This document shows positions 8,586 to 16,644 of a DNA stretch of 64,000 nt, in pieces. The position numbers were made by a program, and so were the translations under genes. The notes under the pieces were generated by a model. That model was not told the origin of the DNA and searched no databases. It was given only the letters and a program-made list of their open reading frames with translations. Each line of letters opens with the position of its first letter. Positions within the stretch are counted from its first letter, which is position 1. This DNA comes from Glycocaulis sp050485565 (GTDB lineage: Bacteria; Pseudomonadota; Alphaproteobacteria; Caulobacterales; Maricaulaceae): positions 124,001-188,000 of the forward strand of contig NZ_JBJHBQ010000007.1 of assembly GCF_050485565.1 (NCBI RefSeq), written 5' to 3'.

Positions 8586-9317
8586 CTAGCTGCGCCGCTC
8601 TTCTGCGCGCTGTGCGCAGATTTCCCGGAAACCGGCCGCCATGAAGCGCGCCATGCGGTCCCGGACGGAGCCGAAATCATCAGAGCTGCAAACACCGCCC
8701 GACAGCCGGTCGATCCGGCCCGTGCGTGCGAGGGTGAGCATCAGGGCGCCGGTGACGAAGTGATAGCCCCAGAACAGATCCTCGTCCGTGCTGCCGGGGA
8801 TCGCCTTGCGCAGTAACGCAATGAGCCGCAGGACAACCGGATCGAAGTTCTGGTCCATCAGCTCACCGCCAAAAACGGTGTTGGAGAGCTGACCACCGAT
8901 CATGCCGTAATATTTCCAGCTTTCTCCGCCCTGGCTGTAGAGATCGAGGTCTGTATCGAGGAAGGCGCGCAGCGCCCCTTCCACGGTCGGCTTGCCGCCC
9001 GTCTCAGCCTCATGGGCGTCCATGGCCTGCATACGCCGCCCGATGGTCTCAGCGGCCCGGCGTGAGAGGACGGCTCCGAACAGCGTGTCCTTGTCGGAGA
9101 AGTAATAGTTGAGCAGCGTGTGATGCACGCCGATATCGGTGGCGATGTCTTTCAGCGTGACGTTATAGAGGCCGCGCAGGGCGAACAGGCGCTCTGCCGC
9201 GTCGAGGATCTGCTCCATCTTCTCGGCGCGCTGCTGTTCCTTCACCGAAGGCTTGCGTGCCTTCTTTGCGGTGGTGCTTGCCGGTTTTGCCGCACTGGCT
9301 GATCTAGCTGTTGCCAT
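8586..9317 (-). CDS. TetR/AcrR family transcriptional regulator
   Basis: A 243-residue one-component regulator. After a basic Ala/Lys-rich tail (1-27) comes the TetR helix-turn-helix (about 30-80: AAERLFALRGLYNVTLKDIA, GVHHTLLNYYFSDKDTLFGAV). The C-terminal ligand and dimer domain follows. Its start overlaps the end of the acyl-CoA ligase gene by 14 bases, so it is translated as part of the operon it probably controls. The likely operator is the palindrome at 16228-16255, and the likely inducer an acid or acyl-CoA from the substrate; both are inference. Confidence 0.92.
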   Translation of the reverse strand: MATARSASAAKPASTTAKKARKPSVKEQQRAEKMEQILDAAERLFALRGLYNVTLKDIATDIGVHHTLLNYYFSDKDTLFGAVLSRRAAETIGRRMQAMDAHEAETGGKPTVEGALRAFLDTDLDLYSQGGESWKYYGMIGGQLSNTVFGGELMDQNFDPVVLRLIALLRKAIPGSTDEDLFWGYHFVTGALMLTLARTGRIDRLSGGVCSSDDFGSVRDRMARFMAAGFREICAQRAEERRS

Positions 9318-10893
9318 AGTCCAATCTCAAACGCTGCTTGTCGATTTTGCCGGTTGGTGCCAGCGGCATGTCGTCAATACGGATAACCGCGTCGGGAATC
9401 CACCACGCTGCCACGCGGCCACGAAGCGGTTCGAGAAGCGACTCTTCACTTACAGTGTTTCCGCCACTTGTCTGCACAAGCAATATGGGGCGCTCGCCCC
9501 ATTTGGGGTCGGCCCGTCCGATAACGGCGGCCAGAGATACGCCCGGATGCTGGCTGACCACCGCTTCGATCTCTGCCGGGTTGATCCATTCCCCGCCAGA
9601 CTTGATGAGATCCTTGGCACGGCCGGTGATGATGAGGTTTCCGCCCGTATCGATGCGGGCGAGGTCTCCGGTAGAGAACCAGCCATCTGCGTTCAGGGCT
9701 GATTGCGTCTGCCCGAAATAGCGCGCAACCACCGATGCGCCGCGTACATGCAGATGGCCTTCGCTACCGCGCTGTTGTGGCAGGGGATTGCCGTCCGCAT
9801 CCGTGATGAGAAGGTCAACGCCGATGCACGGGGTGCCTGACTTCTCCGCCGATCTGTTTGGATCATCTGGCCGGGCAAACGTGCCAGCCGGTGACAGTTC
9901 AGTCATGCCCCAGCTGGTCTGGACACTCACGCCCAGCACCCGTTCAAACCGTGCCATCAGGGCAGGCGCCAGAGGCGCGCCGCCGACCACAACCCGCTTC
10001 AGGCTGGGTGTCTGTCCGCCGGTGGCTTCCAGATGCTCCACGACGCCAAGCCACACCGTGGCGATGCCGACCGCCACCGTCACCTTTTCGGTATTGATAA
10101 GGGCGGCAAGCCGCGCGCCGTCGAGATGCCGGCCCGGCAGCACCATTTTCGCGCCTGCCGCGGGCAGGGCGAAGGTGAGCCCCCACGCATTGGCATGGAA
10201 CATGGGTACGGCCACCAGCACGTTGTCGGCCTTCGAGATGCCCATGGCATCGGCCTGCAATTGGCGCAGCGTATGCAGGAAGCTGGCGCGGTGGGTGTAG
10301 GTAACGCCCTTGGGCGCCCCTGTGGTGCCAGAGGTGAAACACAGCCCACACGGGGATGTTTCCTCAAACCCGCCCCAGATTTCCTCCTCTGACGCCGAAG
10401 CAAGCATGGGTTCCAGAGGCGTGGGCTTCAGGCCGGGACCACCGGGAATTTCGCCCGCATCAATGACGAGCAGGTGCTCGATAGCCGGTGCCTTGGCCAC
10501 CAGTTCGCGGGCCAGCGGCAGAAGGTCCACGCTGGTTATCAGCACGCGCGCCTGCGACTGGCCCGCCATATCGGCGAGCTGGCCAGCGGTCAGACGCGGG
10601 TTCAGGGTATGGCAGACCGCCCCCATGCCCATGATGGCGTACCAGACCTCGACATGGGCCTGCGTGTTCCAGGCGAGCGTGGCTACGCACTCACCCGCCT
10701 GTACGCCGAGCCCTGCAAGCACGTGCGAGGTCTTCACGCTGCGCTGGCGCAGTTGCGCATAGCCGGTACGCGTCTCGATGCCGCTATCACCTGCCGTTAC
10801 CAGTTCGGCGTCGGGGTGCCAGCTGGCCGCATGGTCAAGGAATTTGTCGAGCGTGAGAGGAAAGTCCTGCATCGCTCCATGTATCAGTGGCAT
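9304..10893 (-). CDS. AMP-dependent acyl-CoA ligase (fatty-acid type)
   Basis: A 529-residue ANL-superfamily enzyme that activates a carboxylic acid with ATP to an acyl-adenylate and then a CoA thioester. Motifs: P-loop TSGTTGAPKGV (about 187-197), TSWGMTELSP (about 325-334), GWFSTGDLARID (about 410-421), KSGGEWINPAEIE (about 435-447) and the C-terminal PTGKIDKQRLR with the catalytic lysine. The start at 10893 (MPLIHGAMQDFPLTL) has GGGAG seven bases upstream and overlaps the esterase stop by 10 bases; an upstream extension to 10974 looks non-native. In context it would load the acid released by the esterase. Confidence 0.9.
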   Translation of the reverse strand: MPLIHGAMQDFPLTLDKFLDHAASWHPDAELVTAGDSGIETRTGYAQLRQRSVKTSHVLAGLGVQAGECVATLAWNTQAHVEVWYAIMGMGAVCHTLNPRLTAGQLADMAGQSQARVLITSVDLLPLARELVAKAPAIEHLLVIDAGEIPGGPGLKPTPLEPMLASASEEEIWGGFEETSPCGLCFTSGTTGAPKGVTYTHRASFLHTLRQLQADAMGISKADNVLVAVPMFHANAWGLTFALPAAGAKMVLPGRHLDGARLAALINTEKVTVAVGIATVWLGVVEHLEATGGQTPSLKRVVVGGAPLAPALMARFERVLGVSVQTSWGMTELSPAGTFARPDDPNRSAEKSGTPCIGVDLLITDADGNPLPQQRGSEGHLHVRGASVVARYFGQTQSALNADGWFSTGDLARIDTGGNLIITGRAKDLIKSGGEWINPAEIEAVVSQHPGVSLAAVIGRADPKWGERPILLVQTSGGNTVSEESLLEPLRGRVAAWWIPDAVIRIDDMPLAPTGKIDKQRLRLDYGNS

Positions 10894-12521
10894 GCGGGCA
10901 CTCCCGCAGGCAGAGGCGGAGAGACAATCCCGACATTCCAGTTCCACGCGATGCCTGCTGCTCGCCTGCGGCAAACAACGTCCTCGTGAAGCTCGAACAT
11001 GCCTGGCATCAGACCGGTGCCGGGGCGCGGCTCTCCGGCAAACTCCATATAGCCTTGCGTATCACCGTAAGCGGGCCAGGCGGGGAAGCCGTCTGCTACC
11101 GGAACACCATCGCGGGCAAAGGACACCCAATATCCCACCATGGCGTCGGAGAGCGCCGTCTCCCGCTCGGTTTGCGGAACAGCCGGCCAATCGGGTGCCG
11201 TCCGGTCCAAAGTGCCGAACGCGTAGGGGATTTCGGCGGCGTGGAAGGCATGCAGGCCCATCTCGTCGGCAGCCGGATAGCTGTGGTTGAAATAGTAGAG
11301 ATAGCTGTCCTGACCGGCTGCGCTCTGGCTGCGTACCAGGCGTTCTGCCGTCCAGCCATACATGGCGTCACGGGTGATCGCGAGAAGGCTCTCGGCCACA
11401 TCATCAGCCGGATAGAGCTCCAGAAAGGCTGGCGCCAGTTCGCCATAGCGGGCCTCAATCTCGGCTGTATAGGCATCCGGGCTTTCAGGCGCTTCAGGCA
11501 GCAGGAAGCGCAGCGAGCGGATTTCGCCCTCATTGAACCCGGCAAGGATCGGCACCTGTGCCTGCTCGCCCCGGTCGAACTGATCGACAAGCTGATCAGG
11601 CAGGACATGACCATCAATCGCCGGGAAGGGGAAATACCCGGTCATCGCGGATGTCATGGTCAGCTCCTGCGGATCGGCAGCGCGCAGGTCAGCAAGGCTG
11701 TCATGGCCGGTCTGACCGGCCAGCCACGCACCCACCTCCTCAGCCGACGGCACGCCATGCGGATTGCCGCGCAGTGCAGGGGCCGAAATCATGTAGGCAC
11801 TCTGGGCGATGACGCGGGCAAACAGCCCATGGGCGGCAGGCGCGCCCATCAGATACATGACCGACAGCGCACCGGCAGATTCGCCCGCTATCGTGACATT
11901 GGCCGGATCACCACCAAAGGCGGCGATATTACGGTTCACCCAGCGCAACGCCTCGATCTGGTCGAGCAGGCCGTAATTGCCGGAGACATTATCCGGTGAT
12001 TGCGCGCTGAGCTCAGGATGAGCCAGATAGCCCAGAATGCCGACCCGGTAGTTGATGGTGACCACGACAACGCCTTCAGCCGCCAGCCGGGCACCGTCAT
12101 ACATGCTATCGCTGCCCGCCCCGCCGATCAGCGACCCGCCATGTATCCACACGAATACAGGCGCATTTTCAGCGTTTTCAGGTGCCCAGATGTTGAGCGA
12201 GAGGCAGTCCTCGCTCATCTCTCCGCGTTCCTCGGCATAGATGCTGCCGGGCCTGGAAGGTGGCTGGTGGCATACGGGGCCAAACTGCGTGGCATCGCGT
12301 ATGCCGTCCCACCGCTCAGCGGGTACAGGCGCACGCCAGCGGTTATCGCCGGTGGGCGCTTCAGCGTAAGGAATGCCGCGGAACACTGTGATGCCGGCCT
12401 CGCTGACCCCCTGCAGGGTCCCGGCAGGTGTATCCACCTGCGCAGGCAACCTGGAGCAAGCTATAGCTGGCAGGCACAGCGTGACCGCCCCTGCCAGCGC
12501 GAGAAGGGTCTTGCCCGTCAT
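10884..12521 (-). CDS. Type-B carboxylesterase, exported (probable lipoprotein)
   Basis: A 545-residue alpha/beta-hydrolase of the carboxylesterase/cholinesterase family. The N-terminal signal ends in AIAC (Cys about residue 22), suggesting lipid anchoring in the periplasm or outer membrane. Family marks are GIPYAEAPTG (about 50-59), EDCLSLNIWAP (about 103-113) and the nucleophile elbow GESAGALS (Ser about 214); the late HAFHAAEIPYAFG region (about 429-441) likely carries the catalytic His. It would hydrolyse an ester brought in by the TonB receptor. The start overlaps the MFS stop by four bases (ATGA). Confidence 0.9.
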   Translation of the reverse strand: MTGKTLLALAGAVTLCLPAIACSRLPAQVDTPAGTLQGVSEAGITVFRGIPYAEAPTGDNRWRAPVPAERWDGIRDATQFGPVCHQPPSRPGSIYAEERGEMSEDCLSLNIWAPENAENAPVFVWIHGGSLIGGAGSDSMYDGARLAAEGVVVVTINYRVGILGYLAHPELSAQSPDNVSGNYGLLDQIEALRWVNRNIAAFGGDPANVTIAGESAGALSVMYLMGAPAAHGLFARVIAQSAYMISAPALRGNPHGVPSAEEVGAWLAGQTGHDSLADLRAADPQELTMTSAMTGYFPFPAIDGHVLPDQLVDQFDRGEQAQVPILAGFNEGEIRSLRFLLPEAPESPDAYTAEIEARYGELAPAFLELYPADDVAESLLAITRDAMYGWTAERLVRSQSAAGQDSYLYYFNHSYPAADEMGLHAFHAAEIPYAFGTLDRTAPDWPAVPQTERETALSDAMVGYWVSFARDGVPVADGFPAWPAYGDTQGYMEFAGEPRPGTGLMPGMFELHEDVVCRRRAAGIAWNWNVGIVSPPLPAGVPACH

Positions 12522-13888
12522 GCCGCGGCCTCCTTGCCGGACCGCTTGAGTGCGCGCGCCAGCCAGAAGAACATGGCAATAGCGACGAAATAGACCGGGA
12601 TCAGCGTATAGAAGGCGAGCTGGAGCGAGTTCTCCGGATTGGTGCGGGCAAAGAAGTCGCTCATGAAGCCCAGATAGGTCGGGCCAAAGCCTAGGCCGAC
12701 AAGGTTCATCACCAGCAGCAGGAGCGCGCCGGCGACCACGCGCTGATCAGGCCGGACCTCTTCCTGCACCAGCGCCACAGAGGGCGACAGGTAGAAATAG
12801 TTCAGGCCGGTCGGGACCAGCAGGAAGACCAGTGCCAGCTCCCAGCTCGGCGCCCACACGAATGCAGCAAAGAGCGGCACCGCCAGTGCCAGCCCGATAG
12901 CGGGCAGCCAGGCATAGGCCGTCTTGTTGCGCGGACCCCATCTGTCGATGAGCCGTCCGGAGACGAACATGCCCCCACCGACACCCAGAAGGATCACGAT
13001 GGCATACCAGATCGCCACATCGCCAAGTTCCATGCCCTTTTCGCGCATCAGGAAGAGCACGGTGAAGTTCAGCACCGCATAGGTCATGAACTGGGTCGCG
13101 GCGCAGGCCAGCGACACCCGCAACAGCACCGGGTCGGTGAAGAACAGGCGCACCGTCCCCCAGAAGGGAGATTTTGCCGGCACAGCCGCCGTATCAGCCG
13201 CAGGGGGCGTATCGGTGGCGTCGACCAGCGTGGCGACGGGTTCGTCCACCGCGGCCGGTTTGACATCCAGACCGCCGCGCTTGGGCTCGCGCATCCAGAA
13301 CCACACGAAGATCGCGGTCAGGACGCCGATCACGCCGATCCAGATGAAGGCAAGGCGCCAAGAGTAGGCCGCCGCAATGGACGCGCCGAAGGCGATGCCC
13401 AGCGCCATCCCGATGGGCGGGCCAAGATTGAACAGGCTGAGCGCGGTGCCGCGCATGCCGGGCGGGAAATAGTCCGAAATGATGGCGTAGGAGGGCGGCA
13501 CGCCGCCTGCCTCACCAACGCCCACCGCCATGCGCGCAACGGCGAGCTGGGGGTAGTTGGCAGCGAGACCGCACGCGGCTGTTGCCGCACTCCACAGGCC
13601 ACAGGAAAAGGCGAGGACCTTTACCCGGTTGGTCCGGTCTGCCAGCAGCCCCACCGGAATGGCGAGGATGCAGTAGAACATCGCGAAATAGAGCCCGCTG
13701 ATCAGGCCAATCTGGCCGTCAGAAATCCCCAGCTCGTCCTGAATGGGCTTGGCAAGGATGGAGAGTAGCTGACGGTCGAGGAAGTTCAGCACGTATACAA
13801 AGCACAGAGCCGCCAGCACGGCCCAGGCATAGGCGCCCGGGCGCGCAGCTTGCGCGCCCGGAACTGCCGCCGGATTGGAAATTGCCAT
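12518..13888 (-). CDS. MFS transporter, spinster-like
   Basis: A 456-residue inner-membrane protein with about 12 hydrophobic helices. The MFS signature is at about residues 85-95 (LLADRTNRVKVL). The half containing GTALSLFNLGPPIGMALGIAF is typical of the spinster-like MFS proteins often paired with TonB receptors in sphingomonads and their relatives. A polar loop at about 207-245, rich in Ala, Pro and Asp, separates the halves. Its ATG shares one base with the receptor's stop (TAATG). In context it would carry the imported compound across the inner membrane; the substrate is unknown. Confidence 0.88.
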   Translation of the reverse strand: MAISNPAAVPGAQAARPGAYAWAVLAALCFVYVLNFLDRQLLSILAKPIQDELGISDGQIGLISGLYFAMFYCILAIPVGLLADRTNRVKVLAFSCGLWSAATAACGLAANYPQLAVARMAVGVGEAGGVPPSYAIISDYFPPGMRGTALSLFNLGPPIGMALGIAFGASIAAAYSWRLAFIWIGVIGVLTAIFVWFWMREPKRGGLDVKPAAVDEPVATLVDATDTPPAADTAAVPAKSPFWGTVRLFFTDPVLLRVSLACAATQFMTYAVLNFTVLFLMREKGMELGDVAIWYAIVILLGVGGGMFVSGRLIDRWGPRNKTAYAWLPAIGLALAVPLFAAFVWAPSWELALVFLLVPTGLNYFYLSPSVALVQEEVRPDQRVVAGALLLLVMNLVGLGFGPTYLGFMSDFFARTNPENSLQLAFYTLIPVYFVAIAMFFWLARALKRSGKEAAA

Positions 13889-16152
13889 TAGAAGCTATAC
13901 CCGACCCGGACCCCGATCGTGCGCGGACGCTGCAAGGCGTAGCGCCCGTCGAGGAACGCTTCAGGGTGCACATAGGTGACCGAGCGGTCATCGAAGAGGT
14001 TTTCGACATAAACGCCTGCGGTAAGCCGGTCGAACGACGCGGCCAGGGTCCCATTGACGACGGTGTAGGCATCAGTGAAGTCGTATGTCGGGCTGGTTAC
14101 GCCTGGCTGGCCGGGCACGTTGGGGAACGAGCTGGGGAAGCCGCCCACATGATAAACCGCCAGCGAGGCATTGCCTTCCGCATTGTTCATCAGGCCAAAA
14201 TTGTAGTTGACCAGAAGCGAGCCTTGGAAACGTGGCCCCGAGAGCCGGATGCCTTCGACCGCGCCGGAAATGGCGGCCTCTTCCGGTGTAAGCGACGTCA
14301 CCTTGGATTCGTTGAGGGAGCCGTTCAGCCCGATGGTCCAGCCATTGGCCGGGCGTGCCAGCAATTCAAGCTCAACGCCGCGTGAGCGCGCGCCGCCGAT
14401 ATTGGTGGCGAACTGAACGGAGTCCGACACCCGGTTGGCCTGGATCTGGATGCCGTCCCAGTCGATCTGATAAAGCGCGATGCTGGCATTCAGGAGGCCA
14501 TTCATCCAGCTGCCCTTGAGGCCGGCTTCATAGCTGATCAGATCGTCTGAATCCGCGCCGAAGGGAATGATCAGATCGTTGGGATCGACAAGGCTCGGCC
14601 GCCCCGCAAAGGCATTGACGACAGGCGCGCGGAAACCGGTTGCCACAGCCGCATAGGCTGTCAGGCTCGGCACAGGACGCCAGGAGGCGCTAAAGCGGTA
14701 GGACGGGCCGGTCTCCTCAGCCTTGATCCCGGTCTCTTCCGGGATCGCCGTGATGGTCAGCGGGCCGGGAATCCCGAACAGGGCATTGACCAGGTAGTTG
14801 GAGTTATATCCGCCAGGCTCGGTGAACGCCTGCGCATCAATGCTGCCGTAGCGCAGACCGGCCGTGACCCAGAAATCTTCTGTGAAGCGGTAGGTGAGCT
14901 CGCCAAACGCTGCTGCTTCGTGCTGGAGGCTGTGCGAATACAGGCGCTGATAGTACTCATCCGGCAGACCGGTGATGCCACGGGCGGTCAGAAACGCCTC
15001 GTTGGAGCGGTAGCCGAAGTCCACATCGCGTTTGCGGCTGAAATAGAACCCGCCAACAACCCAGTCGAAATTCCCGCCGGTTTCGGAGACAAGGCGGACC
15101 TCCTGCGCGAAGTTCTGATCGTAGGCATCAGCGTCCAGCGCAAAAGCAATCGCCTGCCCGAATGTGCCCGCCAGATCGACATAGAAGCGCTGGTTGAAGC
15201 GCGAGTAGGTCGTCGAGCTGGTCAGCTCGGCCCCGCTGAACTGGTAGTTCAGCGTCACATTATAGTTGGTAAGCTCACCGGTGAACCGGTCAGGCCGGTC
15301 AGAGATGCGGACATCGCGGCCGAGCAGCGGATTGGTCAGCGAGGAATCCTGCGGATTGCTCTCTTCGCGCGACACCAGGAAGCGCAGGGAAAGCCGGTCG
15401 GTTGGCTGCCAAAGCAAGGTCGCCCGGCCGCCCCATGCTTCCAGCGTATCGGCATTGTTGATGCCGGTGCCGATATTGTTGACATAGCCTTCCTCGTTAC
15501 GCAGGAAGCCCACGACACGCAAGGCGAGCTGATCCTCGACCAGCGGCATGTTGACCATGGCGTTATAGCGTTGGCGGATAGAGCTGGACCCGGTCACGCC
15601 TATATCGCCAAGGACGGATGCCTCGAACGTATTGAGGTCCGGACTGCGGGTAACGATGCGCAGGGCACCAGCAAGTGATCCCGAGCCGAACAGCGTGCCT
15701 TGCGGTCCACGCAGGAACTCGATGCGTTCGACATCGTAGAGGCTGGGGTCGAGAATGGTTGAATTGCCGTTGGCAGAGATAGGCAACTCGTCGATATAGA
15801 TCGCCACGGTGCTTTGCAGATTGGCGTTATAGCCGTTGGTCGCAATGCCGCGCGCGGTGAAATTGTTGAAGTTCGCGGTCGGCCGGTTCAGCACGACACC
15901 CGGCGTCTCAAATGCCAGCCCCTCATAACCGACAAGTCCACGCGCATCGAGTTCGTCCTGCGAGAAAGTGGTGACGCTAAGCGGTACGTCCTGAAGCCGT
16001 TCTTCGCGGCGTGTCGCGGTGACGGTGATGATGTCCCGGCTTGCCTGAGCGGAGCGCTGGGCGTCCTCCTGATCGGTATCGGTCTGCGCGAAAGCTGGAG
16101 CAGCGATCGCCAGCGCCCCGGCGCTTGCCGAGGCAAAAAGAAATGCCCTCAT
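13888..16152 (-). CDS. TonB-dependent outer-membrane receptor
   Basis: A 754-residue receptor. It has a signal peptide (MRAFLFASASAGALAIAAPA, cut after AFAQ), then a TonB-box-like stretch DIITVTATRREERLQDVP (about 41-58). The plug domain runs to about 170 and contains VAIYIDELPIS. A 22-strand-type barrel follows and ends in the aromatic GVRVGYSF. The start at 16152 is set by GGGAGG six to ten bases upstream and by the signal peptide; an in-frame extension to 16236 would bury it and overlap the operator. It is first in a six-gene unit and would import the substrate using proton motive force. Confidence 0.93.
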   Translation of the reverse strand: MRAFLFASASAGALAIAAPAFAQTDTDQEDAQRSAQASRDIITVTATRREERLQDVPLSVTTFSQDELDARGLVGYEGLAFETPGVVLNRPTANFNNFTARGIATNGYNANLQSTVAIYIDELPISANGNSTILDPSLYDVERIEFLRGPQGTLFGSGSLAGALRIVTRSPDLNTFEASVLGDIGVTGSSSIRQRYNAMVNMPLVEDQLALRVVGFLRNEEGYVNNIGTGINNADTLEAWGGRATLLWQPTDRLSLRFLVSREESNPQDSSLTNPLLGRDVRISDRPDRFTGELTNYNVTLNYQFSGAELTSSTTYSRFNQRFYVDLAGTFGQAIAFALDADAYDQNFAQEVRLVSETGGNFDWVVGGFYFSRKRDVDFGYRSNEAFLTARGITGLPDEYYQRLYSHSLQHEAAAFGELTYRFTEDFWVTAGLRYGSIDAQAFTEPGGYNSNYLVNALFGIPGPLTITAIPEETGIKAEETGPSYRFSASWRPVPSLTAYAAVATGFRAPVVNAFAGRPSLVDPNDLIIPFGADSDDLISYEAGLKGSWMNGLLNASIALYQIDWDGIQIQANRVSDSVQFATNIGGARSRGVELELLARPANGWTIGLNGSLNESKVTSLTPEEAAISGAVEGIRLSGPRFQGSLLVNYNFGLMNNAEGNASLAVYHVGGFPSSFPNVPGQPGVTSPTYDFTDAYTVVNGTLAASFDRLTAGVYVENLFDDRSVTYVHPEAFLDGRYALQRPRTIGVRVGYSF

Positions 16153-16451
16153 TGATATTCCTCCCACTACGCCGGTCATGGGTGCCGACGCTCGACGGGA
16201 AGAGAACCATGCGATTCCGATGGAGTCAACATTCACTCACTCGTGTGTGAATGTTTGGCGTATATCGGTGACGCTGAAGGAATGCGAGCGGGCCTCAGCC
16301 TGATAGGAGCCCCCGTGCGGCGTGGAGCCGCCGGAGGTGCATGTAACTTATTGTAATTGCTTGCGCCCGTGTCGCACCGTGCAGCGCTCTTAAACGGCAC
16401 GTCGCGCATCGGCGAACGACTATCAAGCTATTGTTTTTACCAGAGAAAAAG
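16153..16451. other. Regulatory gap upstream of the TonB-receptor operon
   Basis: This 299-base gap holds the operon's leader, the 28-bp operator-like palindrome at 16228-16255, and a TATA-like hexamer on the minus strand (GATATA, bases 16261-16266) just upstream of it, a plausible -10 element. Between about 16300 and 16440 I see no gene and only GC-rich sequence; the part next to the tRNA includes a T-run (minus strand, 16446-16450) that may help end tRNA transcription. Confidence 0.5.
16228..16255. promoter_or_regulatory. Probable TetR-family operator
   Basis: A 28-bp imperfect palindrome: AACATTCAC (16228-16236) and GTGAATGTT (16247-16255), with inner CAC/GTG also symmetric about 16241/16242. 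It lies 75 bases upstream of the receptor ATG and directly downstream of a TATA-like hexamer, a classic place for repression. The unit carries its own TetR gene at 8586-9317, the best candidate to bind it. Confidence 0.65.
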
Positions 16452-16528
16452 TGGTAGCGGGAGAGAGACTTGAACTCTCGACCTCAGGATTATGAGTCCT
16501 GCGCTCTAACCAGCTGAGCTACCCCGCC
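16452..16528 (-). tRNA. tRNA-Met (anticodon CAT)
   Basis: A 77-base cloverleaf with encoded CCA. Acceptor arm GGCGGGG pairs with TCCCGCT (G-T at both ends); D-arm AGCTCAGCTGGTTAGAGC; anticodon arm AGGACTCATAATCCT with anticodon CAT; T-arm GAGAGTTCAAGTCTCTC. The AGCTCAGCTGGTTAGAGCG and CTCATAA pattern matches alphaproteobacterial elongator Met rather than initiator. A CAT anticodon can also be tRNA-Ile2 after lysidine modification; the overall sequence favours elongator Met. Confidence 0.93.
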
Positions 16529-16644
16529 ACTGGGGTTGAGGCGCTTTGCGCCCCCGGCGCGCACGAGGCACCGGAGGCGCGGATATACGCAAAGCCGTCA
16601 GCGGAGGCAAGCGCCCCCGTTCACCTGGCGGCGCTGAGGGGTAA

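Noticed and set aside
16153..16236. N-terminal extension of the TonB receptor
   Set aside because: It would hide the signal peptide and run through the operator region; a good ribosome site precedes 16152.
16452..16528. tRNA-Ile2 (lysidine-modified CAT)
   Set aside because: Possible by anticodon, but arms look like alphaproteobacterial elongator Met; cannot be fully excluded.
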